Below are positions 23,505 through 34,498 of a stretch of 64,000 bases of DNA, piece after piece. This DNA is from Hemileia vastatrix (taxonomy: Eukaryota; Basidiomycota; Pucciniomycetes; Pucciniales; Zaghouaniaceae). The position numbers were made by a program, and so were the translations under genes. The notes under the pieces are model-generated. The model had not been told where the DNA came from. It saw nothing but the letters and a program-made list of their open reading frames with translations, and did not search any database. How positions within the stretch are numbered: the first letter of the stretch is position 1; each line of letters opens with the position of its first letter. The stretch covers positions 19,799,683 to 19,863,682 of the forward strand of contig JASXTE010000002.1 of assembly GCA_030280995.1 (NCBI GenBank), given 5' to 3'.

Positions 23505-24170
23505 AAACGACGACGACGATCGAGCCTGGCGACGAACGACAAAACGCACGGACCACCTAGCAAAACGAAACTTTTGCCGCGACTGTGTTTCGAACTTGGG
23601 TTCGACATCTTAGCTTTATATAAGATTAATTTTTATATTATTTTGAAGTGATTTTTTGATCACTATAGTAAGTTCACCTTTGCGCCTCTCACTCTTATTA
23701 CTATATTTTTATTGCAATAACAGTGATTGTGGCTTAATTGCTGATTCAATGAGTGTAAGTGTTCAATTTTTAAAATTTTTTTTTTCCTAGTTGACCATTA
23801 TAGAGTGTTAAATCCTCTTAGTCCTAGAAGAATTGACATATTTTAATACAAAATTGAATTATTAATTTAATTTTTTTTTATTAATTATTGTTAATTTTGG
23901 TTGACTTAAAAGTACATTGTGCTTAGTCCCAAATATATTGCCATATTTAATATTGGTAATTAATTGGTTGAATTAACTTGATTGTTATTCCCAATTTAAC
24001 CTTGCAATCCATTTTTTTTAAAATTAATTTTTTTTTATTACTTTATATTGAAAATTATTTTTTCTATAATTTAATCAATAAATTTTTTTTTTATTATTTG
24101 GAGCAATTATTGACTAACTTTTTTATTTTTTTTATAAAATAAAAAGTAAATTATAAATCTTTCCACTAGT
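23505..24170 (+). other. Untranslated leader of gypsy-2
   Basis: AT-rich leader between primer site and ATG, with long T runs (about 23770-24130). No open frame with support. Confidence 0.6.
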
Positions 24171-24852
24171 ATGTCCAACAATTTAGCAGAAATTGTGGAT
24201 AACATGCAACTGGATGAAATAGAAATTGACTATGATGCTGACACTGTAAGTTCTTCTAAAGTTGGTCATAAAAAATCTTATACTAACACAAAGAATTCAC
24301 ATACTGCAGGATGTGGAAATGACAGGAAATGCAAACAAACCAAACCCCCTTCCCCCAGTACCACAGAAGGAAGTAAAGCCTCTAGTGCCTCAAGAAGGTC
24401 TTCCAAAAGGCTTCAAAATAAAAAAGCTTCCTCTGCCACAACAAATCAGCAACCTATCCAGTCATATAAAAGAGTTGAAGACAGAAAATATGACGTACAA
24501 AGCAAAGGTAGACACATTGTGGGACCAGGTCCAAGAACTCAGGAACCAGATTCAGGCCCAGGCCCCTCCTCAGTTGCCTCCCAATCAGCCTCAGTTTCAG
24601 GCTCAACCTTCACAGCCACCCAGCTCAACCATCCAAAATCCAAATACTATGGAAGTAGAGCAATGGAAATGGGATTATCTAATGAGTCACTACCAACAGA
24701 ATGTGCAACACCCTCCTCATCATCAGCCTGGCCCATCCAGAACACCCAATTTCCATCCACCTCCTCATCCCTACCAACAAGGCAGGAGAAAGAAGGCCCA
24801 AGCACAATCCCAAACCCAGTCCCAGGGGAAGTTTCCTCCTCTGCCATGGTAA
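24171..24852 (+). CDS. Predicted spliced overprinted protein of gypsy-2 (205 aa)
   Basis: Same ATG as gag-pol. A canonical intron (24246-24309, GTAAGT...CTGCAG, 64 nt) would join codon 25 to the +1 frame, which stays open to TAA at 24850-24852. The product would be a 25-residue acidic leader, a Gln/Leu-rich coiled-coil-like part, a Pro/Gln-rich part, the motif VEQWKWDYLMSHY, a His/Pro stretch, a basic GRRKK patch and a terminal PPLPW. Gypsy-3 has the same intron, the same motif (DKWKWDW) and the same ending (PW, stop). A second intron (24849-24906) starts inside the stop context TG|GTAAGT in both. Function unknown. The unspliced RNA encodes Gag-Pol, so splicing would choose between products. 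Confidence 0.62.
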
Positions 24853-27800
24853 GTAATTTGGTTGATAGTCACTTGGGTATGTTTTCTAATAAACCTTCTT
24901 CTGCAGGTAATATTATTGAACATGGTGAAAGAACAGTTAAACCTGTTAAAAGACAGCTTCCTGTAACTAGTAGCCCTATTGATGTAATTAGCAAATTGTC
25001 ATTTGATGAACCTTTACATTTAACTTCTACATCTTTAATTAATCCTTCTCTTGCAATTAAAAATGATTCTGTTCCCCCTGAAATCTATACCTTAATTGAA
25101 AAAACTTCTGAGGAAATATTGAAAGATACCCTTGATTTTAATATTGTAAAAGACAAACATGTGAGAGATGTGTTAATCCATGAAAATGATAGATTAAATA
25201 ATTTACACTTGCAATGTAAAGTGAGTTCTTCTGTACAAGATACAGCTTATTTAAAAATCAAAGAAACCTTGAATATTGTTCTTAGTCAACAAAAACAAAT
25301 AAGAAGTGACCATAGAGCTATCTCAGATAGAAATATCAGTCTACATAAGACCTTGAGTGAATTGAAACCCCTTATTGAGGAAAATTATTCATTCAAAAAT
25401 GAAATAAAATCTCTGCAAAATGAGTTTAAGAAGCTAAAAAATGATTTCCATGCACTAAGTACCAAACACTCAGTTTCTGAGGACAGAAATGTTCTATCTC
25501 TTGCAAAAGTAAATGACCAGATGTCTGAAATTCCAAGGATAAGAAACTATGTGTCTGACCTACAGGAAAAGTTCTCAACCTTAAACACCAATAATGAATT
25601 AAATGAGATTTCTGTAAATAAGCTGCATAAAAATAAAGGGAAAAAACCTGAGCAAAGTTCATCCTTTCTTCCTCATATTTCAACCATTAAACAAACTGAC
25701 AATGAGTCTGTAAAATCTTTTGCTACTAGCAAAAAATCTTGTGATGGTCATGCACCAGCTGTTTCTGTAAATAATGAAATTTCTGAACACCTAGATAAAC
25801 TTCAGGAATTATTAATAATGAATAATTCAAACCAAAAAGTGGACCATCCCAGTAGTCAGAAAAATTGGCCTAAGTTAGACCAATATCCTACCTTTGATGG
25901 TGATTCTTCCTCTGATTGGCAACACTTTATCCAGAGAATTGATAATTTAAAGAGATCTTATAAACTACCTGATGAGAAAATTGTTTCTAAGCTAATTTCT
26001 TTATTTTCCAATGTAGCCTTGATGTGGTATGAATCTGTCCTCTTAGATAACAATCATTATACATGGAATGATTGGAAATCCTTGATTGAGAATCAGTTTG
26101 GTGGTTCAAAATTCAGGTTAGCTCAGCAGAGACTGTATGAGAATACTAGATATGTATCCTCCTCTGTTGAAAAGCCCATTGTTTTTCTGATGAAAATAAC
26201 TAAAATCCTTAGAGCAATTGATCCAAAGTTGGATTATGATATTTGGAGAGATAAAATCTTGTATAAATTACCAAATTCTATTAGGGATTTGATTGTTGCT
26301 AGAACTGAGCATGTAAGGGAAAATTCTTCTTTCATTAATATCTGTAATGAAGTACTACTCAACCATAGATATGAACCAAAGAATTACCTTAGTAAATCTT
26401 ATAATGATCAGAATAAACCTTCTATAAAGCTCCCAGAAAAATCTGGTAAACCCTCTGCCCCAGTTGCACCTAAAAAATATGCAACAAATACTTGTTATAA
26501 ATGTAACAAACCGTGGCAGAAGGGTCATGTTTGTGACAAGAAAATTCATCTTGTTGAACAAAATGAAGACACTGATGAAGTTGAACTTGATGTCAATAAT
26601 TCTTCCAGTGACTGTGAAAGTAATATCTCCTATGACAATGAATCTTTTAAAGATGTTTTAATGTTGGAACATGATGTCCATTATTTAAATAATATATCTG
26701 AAGATTGTGTATTGAATTTATCTTCAGTAGAAAATGCTGAGATAATTAAAGATATTACTAACAATTCTATTCCTATATCCCCTTTAAAGGCACCTGTTAT
26801 CATTAATGGTAAAAATGTTGATGTAGTTCTTGATTCTGGTGCTGGAGGAAGTGTAGTATCTGAAAAAGCTTTGGCTTCAGTGGATAAGGAATATTTGAGT
26901 AAATTATTGCCTATAACTTCTGAAAAATGGAGAGGGTATGGTTCTACCTTATTTCCTATTGGCAAATACAAAACCTCTGTATTTTTCAAATATAATGGTG
27001 GTTTTGTCAGAGCTATTTGTGAGTTTGTTGTCATGAAAAATGATAATTTGAGCAATTGGTTTATTATGGGAAATGATATTTTAACCATGTTTGGTGTGAA
27101 ACTGGACCCAGAAAATAATTGCTTTACTTTAGGAATGAATGGGAAAAGAATATTCAAAATTTCTTCTCCTAGACCTTCTGGGAATTTGTTGAAATCTTGT
27201 AACTCACTGACCCAATGTAAAGGTAGAACAACAACTGAAATGGATGATTTATTACATGAAATAAATACTGCTTCTTTTGGTGATCAGTTGACTTGTGAAC
27301 AAAAAGATTCTATTGTTGCCTCTATTACCTCTTTCCCTATGGCTTTTGCTCATGGGTCTCATGTCTTGGGAATTGTTCAAGAAGAAATGAAGATTACCTT
27401 ATCCTGTAATTTGAGTGATATTCCTCCTACCCTTAAGAAAAAACCATATCCTGCTTCTCCATCAAAAAGAAAAGATATTGAAGATAATATTGAAACATTA
27501 TTGAAAATGAATATCATTGAGAAAGTGGATGTCACCCCCAAATATTGTGTCATCTCCCCAGTCTTAATTTCTTATGAAAAAGATAAAGCTAGATTATGTG
27601 GAGATTACAGAGCTTTAAATACTTATACTGTTGATGATATTTATCCTTTACCCAGAATTAATTCTATACATGCTACCTTGCAAGGTGCAAAATTTATTAG
27701 TTGTCTGGATGGTAATAAAGGTTATCATCAAGTTCCAGTTGAGAAAAATTCTCAAAATTTTTTGCTTATTGCTACTCATATGGGAATATATAAGTATGTT

Positions 27801-30338
27801 AGGATGCCATTTGGCCCTAAAAATGCTCCTTCAGTTTTCCAGAAGGTCATGGATAACACTTTCCATCAAGAAATTATTGAAGGTTGGCTCATGGTTTATA
27901 TTGATGATATTATTGTTTTTTCTAAAACTTTTGATGAACATATGATTCATTTGAATAGAGTTTTCCAAAAAATGGATGAAATCAATATGACCTTATCTTT
28001 AAAAAAGTGTAAATTTGGTTTTCAATCTTTGAAAGTCCTTGGCCATGTTGTGTCAGGCTTACAAATTTGTGTAGACCATAATAAAGTTGCTGCCATTCAA
28101 AATGTGAAAGCACCAACTTCTGTAAGAGAAATCCAAAGTTTTTTGGGTATGTGTGGCTATTATAGACAATATATTAAAAATTATCAGGTCATAGCCTTGC
28201 CTCTTACAAAACTAACCAGAAAAGATGTTGCTTTTCTCTGGAATAATGACTGTCAGAAAGCTTTTAATACATTGAAAAGTTGCTTAATGAAAGCCCCTAT
28301 ATTGGCTCTTCCAGATTTTAACAAGCCATTTGTACTTTATACAGATGCTAGCTTTATTGGTCTGGGAGCTGCCCTTCACCAAAAGCAAATTATTAATGAT
28401 AAATCCTCAGAGGTTGTAATTTGTTATATTTCAAGAACCTTAAGAAATAGTGAATTGAAATATGGTGCCACTCAATTGGAGTGCTTAGCAGTTGTTTGGG
28501 CTCTTGAGAAACTTCATTACTACTTGGATGACCAAAAATTTGAGTTGGTAACTGACTGTAGTGCTGTGAAATCTCTCTTAAACCTCAAAACACCTAACAG
28601 ACATATGTTCAGGTGGCAACTTGCTGTTCAAGAATACAGAGGAAGGATGACTATTATCCATAGAGCTGGAAATTTTCATTCTAATGTTGATATGCTCTCC
28701 AGATTGCCTCTGCCAAATAATGACTCAAATCCTGCTTATGTACCTGAAGATGATACTGTTCATATACATGGTATATTTGTAGTTGATATGGAAGAAGAGT
28801 TATTACAGTTAATACTGGATTCATATGATAAAGATTCTGACTTAAATAAATTAGTTACTATTTTGAATGATCCTAAGAATGCTTCAATTCAAGCATTAAT
28901 AAAAACTCTTCCTGCAAAGTACCAAAATGCTTTAAATAAAGGAAAGTTTTCTATTGAAGATGGTTATATATATTATAGAAGGAAGCTTACCAATGTAATT
29001 GTTATTCCTCCTTCAATGAAAGAAACTATCCTCAAACTTTGTCATGATGACATATTAGCTGGTCATTTTGATCTTGAAAAAACATTGATTAGAATCAAAA
29101 ACACTGCATGGTGGGCTAATATGTCTGAAGACACAAAATTATATGTTGAATCTTGTGATTCCTGCCAAAAATCTAAAAGGTTAACAGGTAAGAGAGCAGG
29201 GTTATTACAACATATTGAAGCACCTAGTGCTCCCTGGCAAATCATTAATATGGATTTTGTCACTGGTCTTCCTGTTGCAGGAAAAGACAGCTTTAACTCT
29301 TGTTGGGTAATAGTGGATAGATTCACAAAAATGTGCAAATTTATTCCAAACCACAAAGATGTATCCACCAAAGAATTAGCTTTCTTATGGTGGTCTTACA
29401 TGTTTAATATTATTGGTTTTCCAAAAGCCATTATCTCTGATAGGGATCCAAAATTCACTTCTGAGTTTTGGACCTCTTTGATGGATATTTGTGGCTGTGA
29501 GTTAAAATTGTCTACAGCTCACCATCCTCAGACTGATGGTCTAGCTGAAAGAATGATTCAAACTCTGGAAGATATGATTAGAAGGTATTGTGCCTTTGGT
29601 TTAGAATATAAAGACAATGACAGATTTACTCATGATTGGGTCACTCTTTTGCCTGGTCTTGAATTTGCATATAATAGCACTATTCATTCTGTCACTGAGA
29701 AAAAGCCTTTTGAGCTTTGGTTAGGTTATGTCCCAAACACTCCTGCTCAGATTCTCAATAATAAATTACCTAAGTTGGAACTACACCCTGGTGTAAAATC
29801 TTTTATGCAAATGCAACAGCTATGCAGAAAACATGCTCAAAGTTGTATTGATAAAGCATTTGAATATGAAAAGAAAAGATGGGATAAATCCCATAAAGAA
29901 TACACATTTAACAAGGGTGATGAAGTGTTGATCTCTACTGTCCATTTCAATTTACAGGGTAACCACAAATTAAAAGATCCTTTTGTAGGACCATTTGTTG
30001 TTAAAAGAATGGTTGGTGATAATGCAGTAGAGGTTGTATTGTATTCTCCATATGATAGGAAACATCCTGTCTTTCCCATTTATTTGCTTAAACCTTATAC
30101 TTCCAACAGTGACTTATTTCCAAAAAGAAGAGGAAGACCTAAGAAGAACCCTCAGGAAGTCACAGAAACAGCAGAAATTGATAAAATTCTCAATGATAGA
30201 ATTATCACTTCTGAGAGAGGTACTGAATATTTATTGAGATATAAGAACAAATCATCTGAACATGATGCGTGGATACCTGGCCAGGAAATTTCAAATCTGC
30301 CTTCTCTGTTGAAAAAGTACAAAAAGAAAAAATCTTAG
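24171..30338 (+). CDS. Gag-Pol polyprotein of gypsy-2, intact
   Basis: 2055 residues in one frame. The first ~230 residues are Ser/Thr/Pro-rich and overlap another frame. A coiled-coil-prone part (about 340-470) precedes a Gag core (about 570-720, 'NWPKLDQYPTFDGDSSSDWQ') and a variant zinc knuckle (CYKCNKPWQKGHVC, about 770). Protease has LDSGAGGSVVS (about 886). RT has YRALN (about 1145) and YIDD (about 1242), RNase H LYTDASFIGLGAAL (about 1386). Integrase has an HHCC zinc site (HDD...HF...CDSCQ, about 1624-1665) and DDE residues (NMDFVTGL about 1693, SDRDPKFTS about 1756, TDGLAER about 1793). The C-terminus (about 1995-2050) resembles a chromodomain ('YLLRYKNKSSEHDAW'). All catalytic motifs look intact. 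The start is supported by alignment of the nearby intron with gypsy-3. Confidence 0.95.
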   Translation: MSNNLAEIVDNMQLDEIEIDYDADTVSSSKVGHKKSYTNTKNSHTAGCGNDRKCKQTKPPSPSTTEGSKASSASRRSSKRLQNKKASSATTNQQPIQSYKRVEDRKYDVQSKGRHIVGPGPRTQEPDSGPGPSSVASQSASVSGSTFTATQLNHPKSKYYGSRAMEMGLSNESLPTECATPSSSSAWPIQNTQFPSTSSSLPTRQEKEGPSTIPNPVPGEVSSSAMVSNLVDSHLGMFSNKPSSAGNIIEHGERTVKPVKRQLPVTSSPIDVISKLSFDEPLHLTSTSLINPSLAIKNDSVPPEIYTLIEKTSEEILKDTLDFNIVKDKHVRDVLIHENDRLNNLHLQCKVSSSVQDTAYLKIKETLNIVLSQQKQIRSDHRAISDRNISLHKTLSELKPLIEENYSFKNEIKSLQNEFKKLKNDFHALSTKHSVSEDRNVLSLAKVNDQMSEIPRIRNYVSDLQEKFSTLNTNNELNEISVNKLHKNKGKKPEQSSSFLPHISTIKQTDNESVKSFATSKKSCDGHAPAVSVNNEISEHLDKLQELLIMNNSNQKVDHPSSQKNWPKLDQYPTFDGDSSSDWQHFIQRIDNLKRSYKLPDEKIVSKLISLFSNVALMWYESVLLDNNHYTWNDWKSLIENQFGGSKFRLAQQRLYENTRYVSSSVEKPIVFLMKITKILRAIDPKLDYDIWRDKILYKLPNSIRDLIVARTEHVRENSSFINICNEVLLNHRYEPKNYLSKSYNDQNKPSIKLPEKSGKPSAPVAPKKYATNTCYKCNKPWQKGHVCDKKIHLVEQNEDTDEVELDVNNSSSDCESNISYDNESFKDVLMLEHDVHYLNNISEDCVLNLSSVENAEIIKDITNNSIPISPLKAPVIINGKNVDVVLDSGAGGSVVSEKALASVDKEYLSKLLPITSEKWRGYGSTLFPIGKYKTSVFFKYNGGFVRAICEFVVMKNDNLSNWFIMGNDILTMFGVKLDPENNCFTLGMNGKRIFKISSPRPSGNLLKSCNSLTQCKGRTTTEMDDLLHEINTASFGDQLTCEQKDSIVASITSFPMAFAHGSHVLGIVQEEMKITLSCNLSDIPPTLKKKPYPASPSKRKDIEDNIETLLKMNIIEKVDVTPKYCVISPVLISYEKDKARLCGDYRALNTYTVDDIYPLPRINSIHATLQGAKFISCLDGNKGYHQVPVEKNSQNFLLIATHMGIYKYVRMPFGPKNAPSVFQKVMDNTFHQEIIEGWLMVYIDDIIVFSKTFDEHMIHLNRVFQKMDEINMTLSLKKCKFGFQSLKVLGHVVSGLQICVDHNKVAAIQNVKAPTSVREIQSFLGMCGYYRQYIKNYQVIALPLTKLTRKDVAFLWNNDCQKAFNTLKSCLMKAPILALPDFNKPFVLYTDASFIGLGAALHQKQIINDKSSEVVICYISRTLRNSELKYGATQLECLAVVWALEKLHYYLDDQKFELVTDCSAVKSLLNLKTPNRHMFRWQLAVQEYRGRMTIIHRAGNFHSNVDMLSRLPLPNNDSNPAYVPEDDTVHIHGIFVVDMEEELLQLILDSYDKDSDLNKLVTILNDPKNASIQALIKTLPAKYQNALNKGKFSIEDGYIYYRRKLTNVIVIPPSMKETILKLCHDDILAGHFDLEKTLIRIKNTAWWANMSEDTKLYVESCDSCQKSKRLTGKRAGLLQHIEAPSAPWQIINMDFVTGLPVAGKDSFNSCWVIVDRFTKMCKFIPNHKDVSTKELAFLWWSYMFNIIGFPKAIISDRDPKFTSEFWTSLMDICGCELKLSTAHHPQTDGLAERMIQTLEDMIRRYCAFGLEYKDNDRFTHDWVTLLPGLEFAYNSTIHSVTEKKPFELWLGYVPNTPAQILNNKLPKLELHPGVKSFMQMQQLCRKHAQSCIDKAFEYEKKRWDKSHKEYTFNKGDEVLISTVHFNLQGNHKLKDPFVGPFVVKRMVGDNAVEVVLYSPYDRKHPVFPIYLLKPYTSNSDLFPKRRGRPKKNPQEVTETAEIDKILNDRIITSERGTEYLLRYKNKSSEHDAWIPGQEISNLPSLLKKYKKKKS

Positions 30339-30360
30339 CATTTTTTTATTGTTTTTTTTT

Positions 30361-30372
30361 AGAGTGAGGGAG
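30361..30372 (+). promoter_or_regulatory. Polypurine tract of gypsy-2
   Basis: AGAGTGAGGGAG immediately before the 3' LTR. Gypsy-3 has GGGGTGAGGGAG at the same position. Confidence 0.85.
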
Positions 30373-31511
30373 TGTCAGCCAGGCTATTCCAGGAGTCCAG
30401 TAAATGATATATAAATTATAAAACCTTAAAGAGTGGGTAAGACTTGTATTTAATGAATATAACTTAATATTTTATTGCATAATGAAATTATATAAGAATT
30501 TTATTATATACAAGTGTTACATTAAATTTATTGCTTATATATATTTTTATATACAATTAAATTGAGCATAATATAATATATTCTACAAATAATGGCACAT
30601 TTTTATGTATTTAATAATTATAAATTTATATTTAATTAATTGAAAATCATATATTATAATTACAAGTGAAAAATTGATTTATAATATATTTAAATTAATT
30701 ACTTAAATTTATATATTAAATAATACCTCTCATATGATACTAAACAATAATTAATGACGCTTCTTTTGACCCTTAATTGTGTTAGAAAAAACAAATAAAT
30801 TAATTTGGACTAAATTGAGATTAATTGCTTGTTTTGTTGCGTCAAATTATTTTTTGTTTCACTTAAAATGTCCTTTAATCAGAATGTACCATCTGTTTGG
30901 AATTATATTTCTCATAGTTCCTATGTTTCCAATCTTGTTTAGTTATTCACTATTGTCACTTACTGATTTGGGAATTAATGGCGGGAAAATTGGTTTCTTA
31001 ATTGGGGTTTTAATTAATTGTTTCATGTTTTTCTCTATATTGTTATGTTTCATTTACTCTTTTGATATATTTGTTTTATTCCATTCTAATCATTGTATTT
31101 ACAAAGATAGTAGCGCTTCAGAGGACCCATTGCCTATAAAAGGGCCTTGGATAATCCCATGTAGCCTCATCACTTATTACACACTCAACAAATTAAATAA
31201 CTATTTTATTACGTTTATATTTTTTTTATTAGTAATACAAATCTAATTAAAAGTCTATATAACAAATTAAAGGTTGATTTAAGTCTGATAGTAATTAAAA
31301 TTGTTTGCCGCGCAGAACCCTTACATTTAAAAATATTATTGTTAATAAAATCTAAGTTTTTGTCACCTCTCAAAGTTGCTCACCGTTGTTTCCCTCTCAA
31401 ATAAATTAAATATATATTACTTTGATTTATTTCTTTATTTTCCCTTGTCCTCCTCCTTCTCTCCTCCTTTTTCTCCTATTTTTCTTACCTCTTCTAGACG
31501 ACTGACCAACA
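30373..31511 (+). repeat. 3' LTR of gypsy-2
   Basis: TGTCAGCC...CCAACA, 1139 bp, about 99.4% identical to the 5' LTR. Followed by the TSD GTCTG. Confidence 0.95.
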
Positions 31512-31516
31512 GTCTG

Positions 31517-34112
31517 ATAAATTTAAGCTTGGCACATCATCATGATTTGAATTTGAATTGATCATTTCCGTTGAGGAAAAATAATACTTGATTTCAATGG
31601 CTGAATTCAGCTTTCTTGGATCTCTACTTCTACCAGTTTAAATTATGTTATTTGCATTGATTGATGAATTAATATCTCTTGGTGCTATGTTGAGGGTCAA
31701 CTGATAATTCCAAAATCTATTGATATTCACAGATTCCTTTGGAACTGGCTCTTCAGTTTGATTTTTTCAGGGAGATGAGAGTATTTTATTCTGAGTTTAA
31801 ATTTCAGGGGAAAAGGAAATAGAATCATCCACAAAAATCTCAAAAAGTTGTGAGTTTGTTGTCAAATCTTGGAGAGGAAAAGACAATTCATCAAAAACAA
31901 CATTGTGAGAGTAACTAATTTCCCTGCTATCATGCCGAAGTAGATGATAAGAATTCATGTCTCCTGCATAACTAAGGAAGCAACATCTGACAGAGTTTGG
32001 ATAAAATTTTTCACCTCTTTTTGATTTTTCAATTAACGCATATGCCATACAACCAAAAACTTTAAGGTGATCAAATTTTGGGTCTTTACCAAATCATAAA
32101 TTGTAAGGGGTTTCAAAATTTATTGAAGATAAAGGCAATCTATTTCCCAGATATACTTCTGTGTTTACAGCTTCTCCCCAAAATTCTATTGGAATTTTTG
32201 CATGAAAAAGGATTGTATTTTCCATTTCAGTAGTTATCCTATTTTCACATTCTGAAATAGGATTTTTTTTCCACATGTAAGGAGTGGTAAAAATTATCTT
32301 AAACCCATCTTTAACACTTAGATCATTGAAATTTTTATTTATAAATTCACTACCACTATCACACACAAAGTTTGCAAGTTTATTATTTGACGTATTTTTA
32401 ATATGAGTTTTAAATTGCAAAAATTCTTTGAATGTATCAGATTTATGAGTTAAAAGAAAAAAAAGCAATATGATGTATGAGAGTCTGTGATTTTGAAATA
32501 ATAAGAAGCTCCTCCATATGAGGGTGGTGAAATTTTTCCACTAATGTCACAGTGTAAGTACTCTAAAAATTGAAACCCTCTAGGTATGACACCAGTAAAT
32601 AGATTATGACAATTTTTTGCATTTACACAAGGTTCACAAAAGTCAAGAATTCCAGTAAATTTAAAGCCAATTTTGGATTTAATTTTGTCCAAATATTGTG
32701 AATTAGAATGCCCTAATCTATAGTGCCAGAGAGTTTTTGAGCTTGACGCAATGAGAGATTTTGAAGAGGGAACAAAATTCTCACCAAATTCTGCATTAAT
32801 AACTATAAGACCTTCATCCTCATCCCAATTGCCATCAAGTATGACTTTGTTAGACTTTGTGATGGTCATGTAGCCATTGGAATCTACCTGTTGACAACAA
32901 CTTCAAGTAATAAATGGACCAATTCAAATTAAATTTTGGCTTATCTCTGGAACATGTAAGCAATTGGTCAACATGATTACTTCTCTAGGAGTGAATAGGT
33001 TTATTGAACCTTTTCCTGTGCTGTAGATTAATGTTCTTTTACCAAGTTTTATGGGATAACAAAACTAAGAATAAGATCAAAAATGAGACCATTGTTTTAT
33101 CATGTGGACAGTGGCTCCACTATCAAAAATGACTTGTTTTGACAAATGAGTTGATAAATTTGCCTTCAAGATCTTGTCCAGTCCACAACTAATGTTGGAA
33201 TTTACTTCATCATCAGCTTTTGAAGTACTTGCTGTATTTCTATTCTTTTGCTTTTCAGGATGTAATTGAAAGCAGTCTTCTTCTGAATGTTTGGCTTTTG
33301 GGTTGTGCTTTCTGTCACAAAAAAAATCCCCATTTTGGTATTTGATTTGATTTTGCCTTATTAAGTAAAGCGGAAGTTGAGCCAGTAGGGTTTTCAGATT
33401 TAATTTTAGTTGATAAACGGACCAATCATGAGAGTAAATTGGAGACAGATAAATTAGTTTGAGTGACCTGAAATTCATGTAAAATCAATGACTTATGTGT
33501 GGAATAACAATCAGGTGATTGTCTCAGAAGTCAATGAGCTTCATTTTCTCTTTCAATTGAGGCACCCACTGAACCCAATTCATCAATACTAGTCCTTAGA
33601 TCATTAAAAAATCACACAAGTTTCCCTTCATTGTATTTAACATCATGATATTGGGAAAAACTTGAAGCATGATTGGATGCATCAGCAGCCAAATATTGGT
33701 CAGTTAATTTCTTCCAAATCTGCCATAGTTTTTTCATATTTTCCTTGGTAACAAAGGCAGAAATATAGGCTGCATAAAGTTTTGAAATGATAATATCAGT
33801 GGTTTTATCAGCCCTCATTTTAAATTCCAATCTGACACTTTGAGCAGCATCCTGTGGCGGCTGAGGTTAAAGACCAAAAACAAGATTCTTTAAATCTTGA
33901 TAAGTTAAAAGTGCTCTCATTCAAATTCTCCATTTATGAAATTTGCTGAGACCAAGAACAGGGATATTTCTGAGAGTTTCACCCAAGGATTCAGTGGTTG
34001 AATCCATAATTTGTGGTGATGTAGGAGCAGAAGTATTAAAACTATTGGAAGATTGATCAGTAGAGTTTGAAGGCTCTTGTGATGGTATAGTAAATGGATT
34101 GTTTGGTGACAT
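31517..34112 (-). pseudogene. Copia gag, protease and integrase, decayed
   Basis: N-terminal half of the copia polyprotein. Start ATG at 34112 (MSPNNPF), a Gag region (33612-33830, 'KKLWQIWKKLTDQYL'), a protease-like fragment with FDSGATVHMI (33077-33478), the pre-integrase 'LWHYRLGHSN' block and Cys pair (32450-32869), an integrase core (32094-32468) and integrase C-terminal part (31797-32048). Frames are interrupted many times. It joins 20711-22346 once gypsy-2 is removed. Confidence 0.85.
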
Positions 34113-34121
34113 TCACTTGGA

Positions 34122-34137
34122 CACTGGGCCCATAACC
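34122..34137 (-). promoter_or_regulatory. Copia primer site, half-tRNA initiator Met type
   Basis: On plus, CTGGGCCCATAACC (34124-34137) equals the anticodon-arm sequence of eukaryotic initiator tRNA-Met, and it abuts the copia LTR (34138). Minus therefore holds its complement. Copia-type elements are known to prime from an internal tRNA-iMet fragment, so position and sequence agree. Confidence 0.8.
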
Positions 34138-34162
34138 TAAAGGAACTCTATGTTTTTATAAT
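34138..34162 (-). repeat. Copia 5' LTR, inner stub
   Basis: The first 25 bases of the upstream LTR, matching 20216 onward. Harb-1 cuts it after AAT (34160-34162). The LTR resumes at 43142. Confidence 0.85.
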
Positions 34163-34498
34163 AGGGGGTATCAAAGTTGACCAATCTGCAATTAAAATAA
34201 TTTCAGATAAAATACTTATACCTTAATTATCTTCAACAATTATTTTTGCTAATAATTGGGTCATTAGACATTTTACGTGTCAAAGTTGACCTCTTATACA
34301 AAATTTTTTACTTAATTTCTCATAACCACATCTTGGCCTACTTTCATTCATAACCACATCTTTGACTACTCTCTGGATATGCCTTCAACCCTTCTTTACA
34401 CTCTCATTCTAATCTCATCCTGTCTATTCTCTCCATTCAGAACACCTAACTATCTCATCCACTTGTTTTTGCTCCTTTTTATCTTCAATTATCTTAAC

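Larger units (their letters stand above)
22352..31511 (+). mobile_element. Intact Ty3/gypsy retrotransposon (gypsy-2)
   Basis: 9160-bp element with perfect 5-bp duplication GTCTG (22347-22351, 31512-31516). LTRs 22352-23489 (1138 bp) and 30373-31511 (1139 bp) differ by about six substitutions and one T in a homopolymer. It holds a single uninterrupted gag-pol frame of 2055 codons, plus LTR, primer-site and polypurine signals. The target is the copia pol gene. All parts needed for autonomous movement appear present. Confidence 0.96.

Noticed and set aside
22947..23560. Open frames of 60-155 codons in and near the gypsy-2 LTRs
   Set aside because: They lie in LTR DNA, end or shift with single-base LTR differences, and have no domain-like content.
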